Shown here piece after piece: positions 1 to 7,775 of a stretch of 64,000 bases of DNA. The notes under the pieces are model-generated. The model was not told the origin of the DNA and searched no databases. It saw only the letters and a program-made list of their open reading frames with translations. Origin of the DNA: Pseudomonas brassicacearum subsp. neoaurantiaca. Its GTDB lineage: Bacteria > Pseudomonadota > Gammaproteobacteria > Pseudomonadales > Pseudomonadaceae. The translations under genes and the position numbers were made by a program. How positions within the stretch are numbered: the first letter of the stretch is position 1; each line of letters opens with the position of its first letter. The stretch lies in contig NZ_VDLV01000033.1 of assembly GCF_013608025.1 (NCBI RefSeq), positions 186,001-250,000 of the forward strand. Direction: 5' to 3'.

Positions 1-21
1 CGTAGCATCAAGGAGAACGCT

Positions 22-585
22 ATGCCAATCACGCAGGCACAACTGCTGCGTATCCTTCCAAACGCCGGCATCAACGCCGGCGTTTTTGCACCTGTGCTCA
101 ACGCTGCCATGGGGCGCTTTCACATCATCAGCTCGAAGCGCATCGCCGCGTTCCTGGCCCAGGTCGGTCATGAATCCGGCCAACTGCGTTACGTGCGGGA
201 GCTGGGCAGCGAGCAATACCTGAGCAAATACGACATCGGAACCCTGGCCGTCCGCCTGGGCAATTCGCCCCAGGCCGACGGCGATGGCCAGAAGTATCGC
301 GGCCGGGGGTTGATCCAGATTACCGGCCACGACAATTACCTTCGTTGCAGCCTGGGATTGTTTGGCGATGAGCGCCTGCTGGCCTTGCCCGAACTGCTGG
401 AACAACCGCAATGGGCCGCCGAGTCTGCCGCGTGGTTCTGGGAGCGGAACGGCTTGAACGAGCTGGCTGATCGTGACCAATTCAACAGCATCACGCGACG
501 CATCAATGGTGGTTTGAATGGGTTGCAGGATCGCTTGCAACTCTGGGCCAGGGCGAGGGAGGTGTTATGCCAGCCTTCGGCCTGA
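22..585 (+). CDS. Endolysin, glycoside hydrolase family 19 (chitinase-like)
   Basis: A 187-residue lysozyme-like protein of the GH19 fold used by phages and phage-tail bacteriocins to cut peptidoglycan. Residues 44-60 contain the sequence FLAQVGHESGQ followed by E60; E51 and E60 are the likely catalytic acids. A substrate-groove motif (KYRGRGLIQITG) starts near residue 91. There is no signal peptide, so release would need a holin, which must lie before the window. AAGGAG at 10-15 sets the ATG start. It overlaps the following spanin gene by 19 bp, the usual packing of lysis cassettes. Its place before cinA-recA matches the mutS-cinA tailocin locus of fluorescent pseudomonads (family knowledge), so it more likely lyses the host for tailocin release than belongs to an intact prophage; the tail genes are not visible here. 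Confidence 0.9.
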   Translation: MPITQAQLLRILPNAGINAGVFAPVLNAAMGRFHIISSKRIAAFLAQVGHESGQLRYVRELGSEQYLSKYDIGTLAVRLGNSPQADGDGQKYRGRGLIQITGHDNYLRCSLGLFGDERLLALPELLEQPQWAAESAAWFWERNGLNELADRDQFNSITRRINGGLNGLQDRLQLWARAREVLCQPSA

Positions 586-1103
586 TGTCTTTTTCTTTGC
601 GCTCGCTTGGTGTCGTGATGTTGCTGATGCTGTTGATCGGCGGTCCCGCGATGGTGATGTGGCGGCTCCAGGATTGGCGATACGGCAAGCAGTTGGCGCA
701 GCTGGCGCAGTCGCAGTCCGAAACCCTGAATCAAATCACCCAGGCATCTGTGATGCAGCAAAAGGTTGAGCAAGACAAACGTCTTGCCCTGGAGCAGCAG
801 CTCTCCGCCAGCGAACAAACCCACTACCGAGCCCTGAGCGATGCCCAACGTGACCAGGATCGCCTGCGCGATCGCCTTGCTACTGCCGATGTCCGGCTGT
901 CAGTCCTCCTCGACGCCGACGATGTTGCCGCCGGTTGCGCAGTGCCTGCCGCCGCCGGCACCAGCAGAGTGGATCATGGCGCCCCACGCGCCCGACTTGA
1001 CCCGGCGCATGCTCAACGAATTATCGCCATCACCGACGAGGGCGACCGTGGATTGATCGCCTTGCAGGCTTGCCAGGCCTATGTCCGGGCGCTGCGCCAG
1101 TGA
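567..1103 (+). CDS. Inner-membrane spanin (Rz-like)
   Basis: A 178-residue protein with an N-terminal membrane anchor (about residues 10-30) followed by a charged, Gln/Glu-rich helical stretch (about 35-105) that looks like a periplasmic coiled coil. This is the architecture of Rz-type i-spanins, which pair with a small outer-membrane lipoprotein to fuse the two membranes at the end of lysis. GAGGGAGG just before 567 supports this start; ATG at 585 (TGATG overlap with the endolysin stop) is the alternative. The outer spanin gene is embedded in its 3' half in another frame, which explains the unusual Ala/Arg-rich composition of its C-terminal part. Identification rests on topology and position, not on strong sequence identity. 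Confidence 0.8.
   Translation: MPAFGLMSFSLRSLGVVMLLMLLIGGPAMVMWRLQDWRYGKQLAQLAQSQSETLNQITQASVMQQKVEQDKRLALEQQLSASEQTHYRALSDAQRDQDRLRDRLATADVRLSVLLDADDVAAGCAVPAAAGTSRVDHGAPRARLDPAHAQRIIAITDEGDRGLIALQACQAYVRALRQ
841..1056 (+). CDS. Embedded outer-membrane spanin lipoprotein (Rz1-like)
   Basis: A 71-residue reading frame lying wholly inside the Rz-like gene in a different frame. It has a signal peptide ending in a lipobox (LLPMSGC, Cys20 acylated) and a short mature part rich in Pro, the hallmark of Rz1 o-spanins. Nested Rz/Rz1 gene pairs are well known in phage lambda and in pyocin and tailocin clusters. No strong ribosome-binding site precedes ATG 841, so translation may depend on ribosomes translating Rz. 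A chance ORF with a hydrophobic N-terminus, a clean lipobox and a Pro-rich tail at exactly this place is unlikely. Confidence 0.78.
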   Translation: MPNVTRIACAIALLLPMSGCQSSSTPTMLPPVAQCLPPPAPAEWIMAPHAPDLTRRMLNELSPSPTRATVD

Positions 1104-1174
1104 TCCGCCGAGCCTTGCAAGCTTCGAATGCTCGTGTACGGTAGGCGCCAATCGCGTTGAATCAGGAGAGCATC

Positions 1175-1675
1175 ATGGACGACATTACCGAGCAGGCCGC
1201 TGAACTGGGCAGGCGCTTGCAGTTGCTCAATGCCCATGTCACCACCGCCGAGTCCTGCACTGGTGGCGGGATTGCCGAGGCGATCACCCGGATACCGGGG
1301 AGCTCGGCCTGGTTCGAGGCCGGTTTTGTCACCTATTCCAATCGCCAGAAGACCCAGCAGTTGAGTGTGCCCGACGAGTTGTTCGAGAAAGTGGGCGCGG
1401 TCAGCCGTGAGGTGGTGGAAGCCATGGCGCGGGGCGCGCAGCAGAAAAGCCTGGCGCGTTTCGCCGTGGCGGTCAGCGGCGTGGCCGGGCCGGATGGCGG
1501 CTCGCCGAGCAAGCCAGTGGGCACCGTGTGGTTGGCCTGGGCCGTTGGCGAAGCGGTGTTCAGCGAGCAGAAGTTCCTTCCGGGCAACCGCGACGAGGTC
1601 CGCCGACAAACGGTGAAGGCCGCGCTAGACGGGCTGTTACAACATGCCGCCGGAGAAATCTCAAATCAGGGGTAG
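1175..1675 (+). CDS. pncC: Nicotinamide-nucleotide amidohydrolase (CinA C-terminal domain)
   Basis: A 166-residue stand-alone CinA C-terminal domain that deamidates NMN to nicotinate mononucleotide, recycling the by-product of NAD-dependent DNA ligase. The family motif TAESCTGGGIAEAIT is near the N-terminus, and SGVAGPDGGSPSKPVG follows in the second half. I chose ATG 1175 because CAGGAG sits six bases upstream; an in-frame TTG at 1157 would add six residues without a ribosome site. It precedes recA by 83 bp, the conserved order in Pseudomonas, where this gene is annotated cinA or pncC. The N-terminal molybdopterin-binding half of full-length CinA is absent, as is normal here. Confidence 0.93.
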   Translation: MDDITEQAAELGRRLQLLNAHVTTAESCTGGGIAEAITRIPGSSAWFEAGFVTYSNRQKTQQLSVPDELFEKVGAVSREVVEAMARGAQQKSLARFAVAVSGVAGPDGGSPSKPVGTVWLAWAVGEAVFSEQKFLPGNRDEVRRQTVKAALDGLLQHAAGEISNQG

Positions 1676-1702
1676 GCGATCCCCGATCGCTGTGGAATAA
1701 TA

Positions 1703-1718
1703 CTGGCTACTTATACAG
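1703..1718 (+). promoter_or_regulatory. LexA (SOS) box of recA
   Basis: The 16-mer CTGGCTACTTATACAG fits the CTG-N10-CAG form of gammaproteobacterial LexA boxes. It ends 40 bp before the recA ATG, within the expected promoter region. Confidence 0.88.
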
Positions 1719-1758
1719 GTGTTGGCCGTCAGGCCTTATTGATTACGTGAGGACTTTA

Positions 1759-2811
1759 ATGGACGACAACAAGAAGAAAGCCTTGGCTGCGGCCTTGGGT
1801 CAGATCGAACGTCAATTCGGCAAGGGTGCCGTAATGCGTATGGGCGATCAGGACCGTCAGGCTATTCCTTCCATCTCCACCGGCTCCCTGGGCCTGGACA
1901 TCGCGCTTGGCATCGGCGGCTTGCCAAAAGGTCGTATTGTTGAAATCTACGGTCCTGAATCCTCCGGTAAAACCACGCTGACCCTGTCCGTGATCGCCCA
2001 GGCTCAAAAAGCCGGCGCGACTTGCGCCTTCGTCGATGCCGAACACGCCCTGGACCCGGAATACGCCGGCAAGCTGGGCGTCAACGTAGATGACCTGCTG
2101 GTTTCCCAGCCGGACACCGGCGAGCAGGCCCTGGAAATCACCGACATGCTGGTGCGTTCCAACGCGGTAGACGTGATCATCGTCGACTCCGTGGCAGCAC
2201 TGGTACCAAAAGCGGAAATCGAAGGTGAAATGGGCGACATGCACGTGGGCCTCCAGGCTCGCCTGATGTCCCAGGCCCTGCGCAAGATCACCGGTAACAT
2301 CAAGAACGCCAACTGCCTGGTGATTTTCATCAACCAGATCCGCATGAAGATCGGCGTGATGTTCGGCAGCCCTGAAACCACCACCGGTGGTAACGCGTTG
2401 AAGTTCTACGCTTCGGTTCGCCTCGACATCCGCCGCACTGGCGCGGTGAAAGAAGGTGATGAGGTTGTCGGCAGCGAAACCCGCGTCAAGGTTGTGAAGA
2501 ACAAAGTGGCGTCCCCGTTCCGCCAGGCTGAATTCCAGATCCTGTACGGCAAGGGCATCTACCTCAATGGTGAGATGATCGACCTGGGTGTGTTGCACGG
2601 TTTTGTCGAGAAGTCGGGCGCCTGGTATGCCTACAACGGTACCAAGATCGGTCAGGGCAAAGCCAACTCGGCCAAGTTCCTGGCGGACAACCCGGAAGTG
2701 GCAGCAGCCCTCGAGAAGCAATTGCGCGACAAACTTTTGAGCCCGGTCGCCGACGTCAAATCCGTGGCCAATCGCGAGACGGCTGACGATCTGGCTGACG
2801 CTGATATCTGA
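1759..2811 (+). CDS. recA: Recombinase A
   Basis: A 350-residue RecA, the strand-exchange protein of homologous recombination and the co-protease that triggers LexA cleavage. Walker A GPESSGKT lies at about residues 65-72; the MAW motif, the L1 and L2 DNA-binding loops (for example FINQIRMKIGVMFG) and an acidic C-terminus (ADDLADADI) are intact. Length is normal for Pseudomonas. GTGAGG precedes ATG 1759. A longer in-frame reading back to 1528 only overlaps pncC and is not real. A LexA box upstream shows SOS control, and recX follows after 8 bp, so the two are very probably one transcript. Confidence 0.99.
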   Translation: MDDNKKKALAAALGQIERQFGKGAVMRMGDQDRQAIPSISTGSLGLDIALGIGGLPKGRIVEIYGPESSGKTTLTLSVIAQAQKAGATCAFVDAEHALDPEYAGKLGVNVDDLLVSQPDTGEQALEITDMLVRSNAVDVIIVDSVAALVPKAEIEGEMGDMHVGLQARLMSQALRKITGNIKNANCLVIFINQIRMKIGVMFGSPETTTGGNALKFYASVRLDIRRTGAVKEGDEVVGSETRVKVVKNKVASPFRQAEFQILYGKGIYLNGEMIDLGVLHGFVEKSGAWYAYNGTKIGQGKANSAKFLADNPEVAAALEKQLRDKLLSPVADVKSVANRETADDLADADI

Positions 2812-2819
2812 TCGATCCG

Positions 2820-3287
2820 ATGACCGCTGAGCTCGATACCCTCGTCGCGGTGCGGCGAACCGCAATGGACCTGCTCGCAAGGCGCGAGCATGGTCGAGTT
2901 GAACTGACCCGTAAATTGCGTCAGCGCGGTGCTTCCGATGAGTTGATCGATACCGCCCTTGACCGTTTGATGGAAGAGGGCCTGTTGTCGGAAGCGCGTT
3001 ACCTTGAGAGTTTTGTCTCTTATCGCGCTCGCTCCGGCTACGGTCCGATGCGGATTCGCGAAGAACTTGGCCAGCGTGGCCTGCAACGTCCGGATATTGA
3101 ACTTGCCTTGCGCGAAAGCGGTATCGATTGGCAGGAACAGCTGATGGAAACCTGGCGTCGCAAGTTCTCCGGACATCTGCCTGTTGATGCCAAGGAGCGA
3201 GCCAAGCAGGGGCGCTTCCTGGCGTATCGGGGATATTCCATGGAAATGATCAACCGTTTGTTCAGCGGTCGTGGCATGGATGATTGA
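2820..3287 (+). CDS. recX: Regulatory protein RecX
   Basis: A 155-residue RecX, which binds the groove of RecA filaments and limits their extension and activity. It is made of repeated three-helix modules; ARREHGRVELTRKLRQRG near residue 20 is the family signature of the first repeat. It starts 8 bp after the recA stop and ends just before a strong terminator, consistent with a recA-recX operon under LexA. Length is typical and nothing is missing. Confidence 0.97.
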   Translation: MTAELDTLVAVRRTAMDLLARREHGRVELTRKLRQRGASDELIDTALDRLMEEGLLSEARYLESFVSYRARSGYGPMRIREELGQRGLQRPDIELALRESGIDWQEQLMETWRRKFSGHLPVDAKERAKQGRFLAYRGYSMEMINRLFSGRGMDD

Positions 3288-3289
3288 AT

Positions 3290-3328
3290 AAAAAACGGCC
3301 CGCTATTTCGATAGCGGGCCGTTTTTTT
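3290..3328. terminator. Bidirectional terminator between recX and the LOG gene
   Basis: An inverted repeat (ACGGCCCGCTAT / ATAGCGGGCCGT) flanked by an A-run on the left and a T-run on the right. It can end both the recA-recX transcript and the convergent LOG-family transcript. Confidence 0.93.
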
Positions 3329-3335
3329 ATGGGCC

Positions 3336-4454
3336 TCAAGTGACCTTGATCGGTTCCCAGGTGAGCGGGTGGACCTTGGTGGAAGGTTGAGCCCAGTTTT
3401 CCGGCAGATTGATGTAATCCACCAATGCCCTTAAACGGCCGTGATCCCGGGCATTGAACGTAAATGCCAATCGCGTCAGATGACTGAAAGGCGCTTCCTC
3501 GGGTTCTTCGCCGCTATAGGCATGCTGATGAAAACAGTCGTTCAGGCACAGGTCGGCAAATTCGACCTGCATCTGCTGCAACGCCTGTTCATTGAGTTTG
3601 TGATTCATGCGAATCACGAATTGATGCTTGAGCCAGCGGCTGGAATGGAAGTTGCGATAGAACTGATTGATTTCCTCTACAGCTTCCTCGGCGCTATACA
3701 CCAGACGCATCAACTTCATGTCGGTCGGCAGGATGTAGCGGTTCTCCTCCAATTGTTCGCGGATGAAGTCCAGGGCGCTCTGCCAGAACTTGCCGCCGGG
3801 CGCGTCCAGCAGCACTACTGGCACTAATGGGCTCTTGCCGGTCTGCACCAGCGTCAAAACCTCCAGCGCTTCATCCAGGGTGCCGAAACCGCCCGGGCAG
3901 AGCACCAGTGCGTCGGCTTCCTTGACGAAAAACAGCTTGCGGGTGAAGAAGAAGTGGAACGGCAATAGGTTTTGCGTGCCTTCGACGGTCGGGTTGGCGT
4001 GCTGTTCGAAGGGCAGGGTGATGTTGAATCCCAGGCTATGCTCCCGGCCCGCGCCTTCATGGGCTGCGGCCATGATTCCGCCGCCGGCGCCAGTGATGAC
4101 CATCATGTCCGAGCGAGCCAGCGCCGCGCCCAGTTCGCGTGCCAGCCCATAGAGTGGATGCTCAATGGGCGTTCGGGCCGAGCCAAAGACCGTCACCTTG
4201 CGGCGCCCCTTGAATTGTTCAAGCGTGCGAAACGCGTGCTCCAGTTCGCGCAGGGCCTGAAGGGTAATCTTGGCATTCCAGCGGTTGTGATCTTCCTGGG
4301 CCATGCGCAGCACGGTCAGGATCATGTCGCGGTAGATGGGGAGGTTGGGGCTGTTGGGCGATACCAGGTTGAGTTGCTCTTCGACCCTGCGGGTGAGGTC
4401 GTGGCCATGCTTCTCAAAATGACGGCTGAGCAGATCATTCGGTTTGTACGGCAT
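3336..4454 (-). CDS. LOG-family Rossmann-fold protein
   Basis: A 372-residue protein with a central LOG (lysine decarboxylase-like) domain: GSART at residues 91-95, TGAGGGIM at 121-128 and the diagnostic PGGFGTLDE at 187-195. Characterised LOG proteins cleave nucleoside 5'-monophosphates into a base and ribose 5-phosphate. The extra N-terminal helical region (1-85) and the roughly 100-residue C-terminal part make it longer than plant-type LOG proteins and closer to bacterial PpnN-like nucleosidases, but I cannot say which nucleotide it uses. GGAG precedes the ATG at a normal distance. It converges on recX across a shared terminator. Confidence 0.85.
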   Translation of the reverse strand: MPYKPNDLLSRHFEKHGHDLTRRVEEQLNLVSPNSPNLPIYRDMILTVLRMAQEDHNRWNAKITLQALRELEHAFRTLEQFKGRRKVTVFGSARTPIEHPLYGLARELGAALARSDMMVITGAGGGIMAAAHEGAGREHSLGFNITLPFEQHANPTVEGTQNLLPFHFFFTRKLFFVKEADALVLCPGGFGTLDEALEVLTLVQTGKSPLVPVVLLDAPGGKFWQSALDFIREQLEENRYILPTDMKLMRLVYSAEEAVEEINQFYRNFHSSRWLKHQFVIRMNHKLNEQALQQMQVEFADLCLNDCFHQHAYSGEEPEEAPFSHLTRLAFTFNARDHGRLRALVDYINLPENWAQPSTKVHPLTWEPIKVT

Positions 4455-4924
4455 TCAGCTTCTCCTTCTGGACAGAACCCCCGGCCCCGGCGAGAGATTC
4501 GTCAGGGCCGCGACACCTCCTGTGCCGTTGTCAGTCCGGGCGTATGCCCGGGCGTTAACCTGGCTCGACGCAATTTGCAGCAAGGCGGCCAAGCGATCCA
4601 ATGGGTCCTGCTGTTTCCCTTGGATGAAAAAACAATCATGCGTTACGTACTGGCGAGGGCAGCCTCTGTCTGCCCGCTATCAGGCGATACGTTGAATTTA
4701 GTCCGTTGCTGATCATGGCGCTCGAACATGAACGTTTGCAACTCCTCCCCGGTTGTCCTGGGGAATCAGAACTCACCTCGAATTTCGTACCGCTCGTCAG
4801 ATCGCCGACTGGGTGCGTGCCGCTCTGATTTACTCAATAACAAGCGTGTCAATGCAATTCGACGTCCAGGGCTGGGCGTCCGCGCGATGGAGTGAGGCAT
4901 TGGATGGGCAGGGAGGCGGGAGAG
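4455..4924. other. 470-bp intergenic region without a recognisable gene
   Basis: This lies between the divergent LOG gene and the small gene at 4925, so it should hold both promoters. Short ORFs here have no ribosome sites, no family signature and poor codon use. I see one short palindrome (CGGGCGTATGCCCG near 4540) and a C/G-rich hairpin near 4750, but no recognisable RNA gene or operator. Confidence 0.5.
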
Positions 4925-5119
4925 ATGACCAGAGTGACTCTGGAGCTCGACAGGCAGTTGTACCTGACACTTTTGGAGGCGGCCCAAGCCAATCGGGTAA
5001 GCCTCGAGGAGGAGTGCTGCCGTCGATTGGAAGGTAGGGAGTGGCGCTCGCGCTATCTGCAAGCGTTGGTGGCGGAGCTGCGCGCCGACGAAGAGCAGCG
5101 GCGCGCGCGTACGGGCTGA
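4925..5119 (+). CDS. Small protein of ribbon-helix-helix appearance
   Basis: A 64-residue protein. The first 40 residues (MTRVTLELDRQLYLTLLEAA onward) look like a ribbon-helix-helix DNA-binding unit: a beta strand of alternating hydrophobics, then two amphipathic helices. The rest is an Arg/Glu-rich helix. GGGAGG precedes ATG 4925; an upstream ATG at 4892 would add 11 unsupported residues. No toxin partner is adjacent: the next gene is convergent and encodes an exported protein. Its stop codon abuts the end of that gene. I infer a small regulator; the target is unknown. Confidence 0.6.
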   Translation: MTRVTLELDRQLYLTLLEAAQANRVSLEEECCRRLEGREWRSRYLQALVAELRADEEQRRARTG

Positions 5120-5542
5120 TTATTTCTTGGTCTTGGCCGCTTTCGGGCAGTCCGATTCCTGGAAGCGTTCGGTGGCGACCGGGCGGTTGGTCTTCACTTC
5201 AGTGAACTCGTAGCGCATGGTCGCGCCCTTGGCCATCAGCTTGCGGAATCCCGGATTGGTGCACACCGTGGAGCCCAGTTGGAAATAGACTGCCTTGGGA
5301 TCTGCGCGCATTTTCTGGGCATGGCTGCTTTGCACGCTGAGGTGGTTGACCAGCTCGGTGCCTTCAACGGTATAACCCTGGTCGAGAATGTCTTCGTTGA
5401 TCGCCCGCGGCGTACCGACGCTGCTTTCCTTGGCGACGTTCTGCAGCATCTTGTTCAGTTCGAGTTCTTTCAGCGACGCAGCCTGAGCGCTGATGGACGT
5501 CGCCAGTAGAACGGCAACGGTTGGGACGATAAGGCGCAGCAT
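5120..5542 (-). CDS. Exported protein, PA3611-like (quorum-sensing-regulated virulence factor family)
   Basis: A 140-residue protein with a clear Sec signal peptide (cleavage near ISAQA, about residue 21) and two mature cysteines (C94, C132) that could form a disulfide. Gene neighbourhood and the motif ESSVGTPRAI suggest the family represented by P. aeruginosa PA3611, a secreted protein reported to be quorum-regulated. That naming is from memory of the family and is tentative. It lies between the small RHH-like gene and tapT and ends convergently on the former with no gap. No catalytic motif is visible. Confidence 0.6.
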   Translation of the reverse strand: MLRLIVPTVAVLLATSISAQAASLKELELNKMLQNVAKESSVGTPRAINEDILDQGYTVEGTELVNHLSVQSSHAQKMRADPKAVYFQLGSTVCTNPGFRKLMAKGATMRYEFTEVKTNRPVATERFQESDCPKAAKTKK

Positions 5543-5725
5543 GAAACTCTCCTGGTTCAGTGACTGGTGGTTCGACCGGCCACGTGACTGTGCGTTCAGT
5601 GGCGGCGATTATAGGGGAGCCCGGGTGGACGGTACAGGCTTGCGCGCTCTGGTAGACTGCCGGCCTTCATTGTTCTGCCGAGTCCTGTTCGTGTCGAGTT
5701 CTCCTGTCTACGGGCACTGCCCGCG

Positions 5726-6469
5726 ATGAACCATGCCCCTAACGCCGTAGCCCGCCTGCGCGACCAGCGTGTCGATGAAGGCATCAAGCCGATCCAGGCC
5801 CGGGGTTGGCGCGCTCCCCGCTGTGGCGCTTGCCGTGTCATCGAGAGTCATTGCCTGTGCGCCTGGCGCCCTAGCGTCGAGACCCGCTCCGGGGTCTGCC
5901 TGATCATGACCAATAAAGAAGTCTTCAAGCCAAGCAATACCGGTTGGCTGATTGCCGATGTGGTGCGCGAAAACCATGCGTTCATCTGGTCGCGCACCGA
6001 CGTCGACAAGCAATTGCTCGCATTGCTGAACGACCCGCAATGGCAGCCATACCTGGTATTTCCAGGGGAGTATGTCGAACCGTCGCGGGTCACCCACACG
6101 GTCGAGCTCAACCCGGGCAAGCGTCCATTGTTCATCCTGCTGGACGCCACTTGGACGGAAGCGCGGAAAATGTTCCGCAAGAGTCCTTATTTCGATCAAT
6201 TACCGATCTTGAGCCTGCTGCCCGATAAACTGTCGCGTTATCGCCTGCGGCGCTCGACGCGAAGTGAGCACTTATGCACCGCTGAAGTGGCGGCCCTGTG
6301 CCTGGAGCTGGCAGGGGACAGCGACGCCGCGTCGGCGCTGGATGCCTATTTCGATGTGTTCAGCCAACATTACCTGGGTGCCAAGCGCCAGCAGGAAGTG
6401 GACGTGTCGACCCCGGCCCATGCCGAATTGCAGCCCTTTGTCCGTGCCGGCCAAGCGGTATTGGCCTAA
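5726..6469 (+). CDS. tapT: DTW-domain tRNA-uridine aminocarboxypropyltransferase
   Basis: A 247-residue DTW-domain protein; this family transfers the 3-amino-3-carboxypropyl group of S-adenosylmethionine to a uridine in the tRNA variable loop (acp3U). Four cysteines at residues 33, 36, 43 and 45 (CGAC ... HCLC) form the usual zinc-knuckle-like site, and the signature appears as DATW at 140-143, followed by TEARKM. Length and order match the family. It stands alone, downstream of the exported protein and 214 bp before erdR. Confidence 0.85.
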   Translation: MNHAPNAVARLRDQRVDEGIKPIQARGWRAPRCGACRVIESHCLCAWRPSVETRSGVCLIMTNKEVFKPSNTGWLIADVVRENHAFIWSRTDVDKQLLALLNDPQWQPYLVFPGEYVEPSRVTHTVELNPGKRPLFILLDATWTEARKMFRKSPYFDQLPILSLLPDKLSRYRLRRSTRSEHLCTAEVAALCLELAGDSDAASALDAYFDVFSQHYLGAKRQQEVDVSTPAHAELQPFVRAGQAVLA

Positions 6470-6683
6470 TAGTGGCCCATACTGGACATAGCGGCGGCCG
6501 TGCTGCTTGACCACCCTGGCTTCGCTGGGCATGCTTGGCGCCGACCAGGGTGCGGCCAGAGTTTGAAACGCTGTGATTGGCGTTGAACGTGCCCCTGTGG
6601 ATGCCGCTGTCGGCGGTGTCTTGAGTTGTTTGGCGAGGCGCGAATGCATCGGGCCTGCCATTAAAAACAGGATCATTTGAAAA

Positions 6684-7337
6684 ATGGCCACATACGAAAT
6701 CCTGATTGCCGATGACCATCCGCTCTTTCGCAGCGCGTTGCATCAGGCAGTGACCCTGGGCCTCGGCTCGGACGTCCGGTTGACGGAGGTGGCCAGCATT
6801 GCGGAACTGGAAACCCGATTGGCTGAGAAGGCTGACTGGGACCTGGTGCTGCTGGACTTGAACATGCCCGGTGCGTATGGCTTTTCCGGCCTGGTGCTGT
6901 TGCGTGGACAGTACCCACAAATTCCCGTGGTGATGGTCTCGGCCCAGGAAGAGGCCTCGGTGATGGTGAAGGCCCGGGAGTTTGGCGCCAGTGGATTCAT
7001 TCCCAAATCCAGTTCCCTGGAAATGATTCAGCACGCAGTCAAGGCTGTCCTCAATGGCGACGTATCCTGGCCGCCGCAGGCATTCGAGGCGGTGAGCGTG
7101 TCCGAGGAAGCCAAGGCTGCCAGCGAAGGATTGGCCAGCCTGACACCGCAGCAGTTCCGGGTGCTTACCATGGTCTGCGAAGGCCTCCTGAACAAGCAGA
7201 TTGCCTATGAGTTGAACGTCTCGGAGGCCACCATCAAGGCTCACGTCACGGCCATCTTTCGTAAACTCAACGTGCGGACGCGAACCCAGGCGGCGTTACT
7301 GCTGCAACAACTTGAGTCAATTTCCCCGCAATCGTAG
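6684..7337 (+). CDS. erdR: LuxR/NarL-type response regulator ErdR
   Basis: A 217-residue response regulator. The receiver domain has acidic residues D10 and D11 and phospho-acceptor D58 (LVLLDLNMPG); a LuxR-type helix-turn-helix follows at about residues 148-210 (LTPQQFRVLTMVCEGLLNKQIA, then SEATIKAHVTAIFRKL). Sequence type and the neighbouring dgkA match ErdR of P. aeruginosa, which controls ethanol oxidation and acetyl-CoA synthetase expression. No sensor kinase is adjacent, as expected for this orphan regulator. AGGA lies 11-15 bp before the ATG. Confidence 0.82.
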   Translation: MATYEILIADDHPLFRSALHQAVTLGLGSDVRLTEVASIAELETRLAEKADWDLVLLDLNMPGAYGFSGLVLLRGQYPQIPVVMVSAQEEASVMVKAREFGASGFIPKSSSLEMIQHAVKAVLNGDVSWPPQAFEAVSVSEEAKAASEGLASLTPQQFRVLTMVCEGLLNKQIAYELNVSEATIKAHVTAIFRKLNVRTRTQAALLLQQLESISPQS

Positions 7338-7408
7338 GTTGTGAATTCACGCTTTTTTGACCGCGTTTGCATTAGCTTCCCCACTCCTTTCGACCAGTTG
7401 CCAATTCT

Positions 7409-7771
7409 ATGTCTCCTTTTAAAGGCCAAACCGGCCTGAAACGCATCCTCAACGCTTCCGGCTATTCCTTGGACGGGCTGCGTGCAGCTTTTGTCGGCGA
7501 AGCCGCGTTCCGTCAACTGGTGCTGCTCAACGTTATCCTGATTCCGTTGTCGTTCTTCCTGAACGTCAGCCGCGTCGAGCAGGCATTGCTGGTCGCGGTA
7601 TGCCTGCTGGCCTTGATCGTGGAGTTGCTCAACTCGGCGGTAGAGGCGGCGATTGACCGCATTTCCCTCGAACTGCACCCGTTGTCGAAAAACGCCAAGG
7701 ACATGGGCAGCGCCGCCCAGCTTGTCGCCTTGACGATGATTGCCTTGGTCTGGGGCCTCGTGCTGCTCTGA
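7409..7771 (+). CDS. dgkA: Diacylglycerol kinase (prokaryotic type)
   Basis: A 120-residue integral membrane kinase that phosphorylates diacylglycerol, recycling the lipid left by periplasmic glucan and envelope modification. The core signature VELLNSAVEAAIDRIS is present, with three transmembrane helices (about residues 36-54, 56-73 and 97-118). It follows erdR as in P. aeruginosa. Its stop codon is 4 bp from the end of the convergent finR gene, with no terminator between them, so the two transcripts must overlap. Confidence 0.95.
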   Translation: MSPFKGQTGLKRILNASGYSLDGLRAAFVGEAAFRQLVLLNVILIPLSFFLNVSRVEQALLVAVCLLALIVELLNSAVEAAIDRISLELHPLSKNAKDMGSAAQLVALTMIALVWGLVLL

Positions 7772-7775
7772 TAGC

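Noticed and set aside
1528..1758. N-terminal extension of recA
   Set aside because: It overlaps pncC and the LexA box; RecA homology begins at ATG 1759.
4925..5542. A toxin-antitoxin pair (RHH protein plus neighbour)
   Set aside because: The neighbour is convergent and has a secretion signal, not the co-directional layout of toxin-antitoxin operons.
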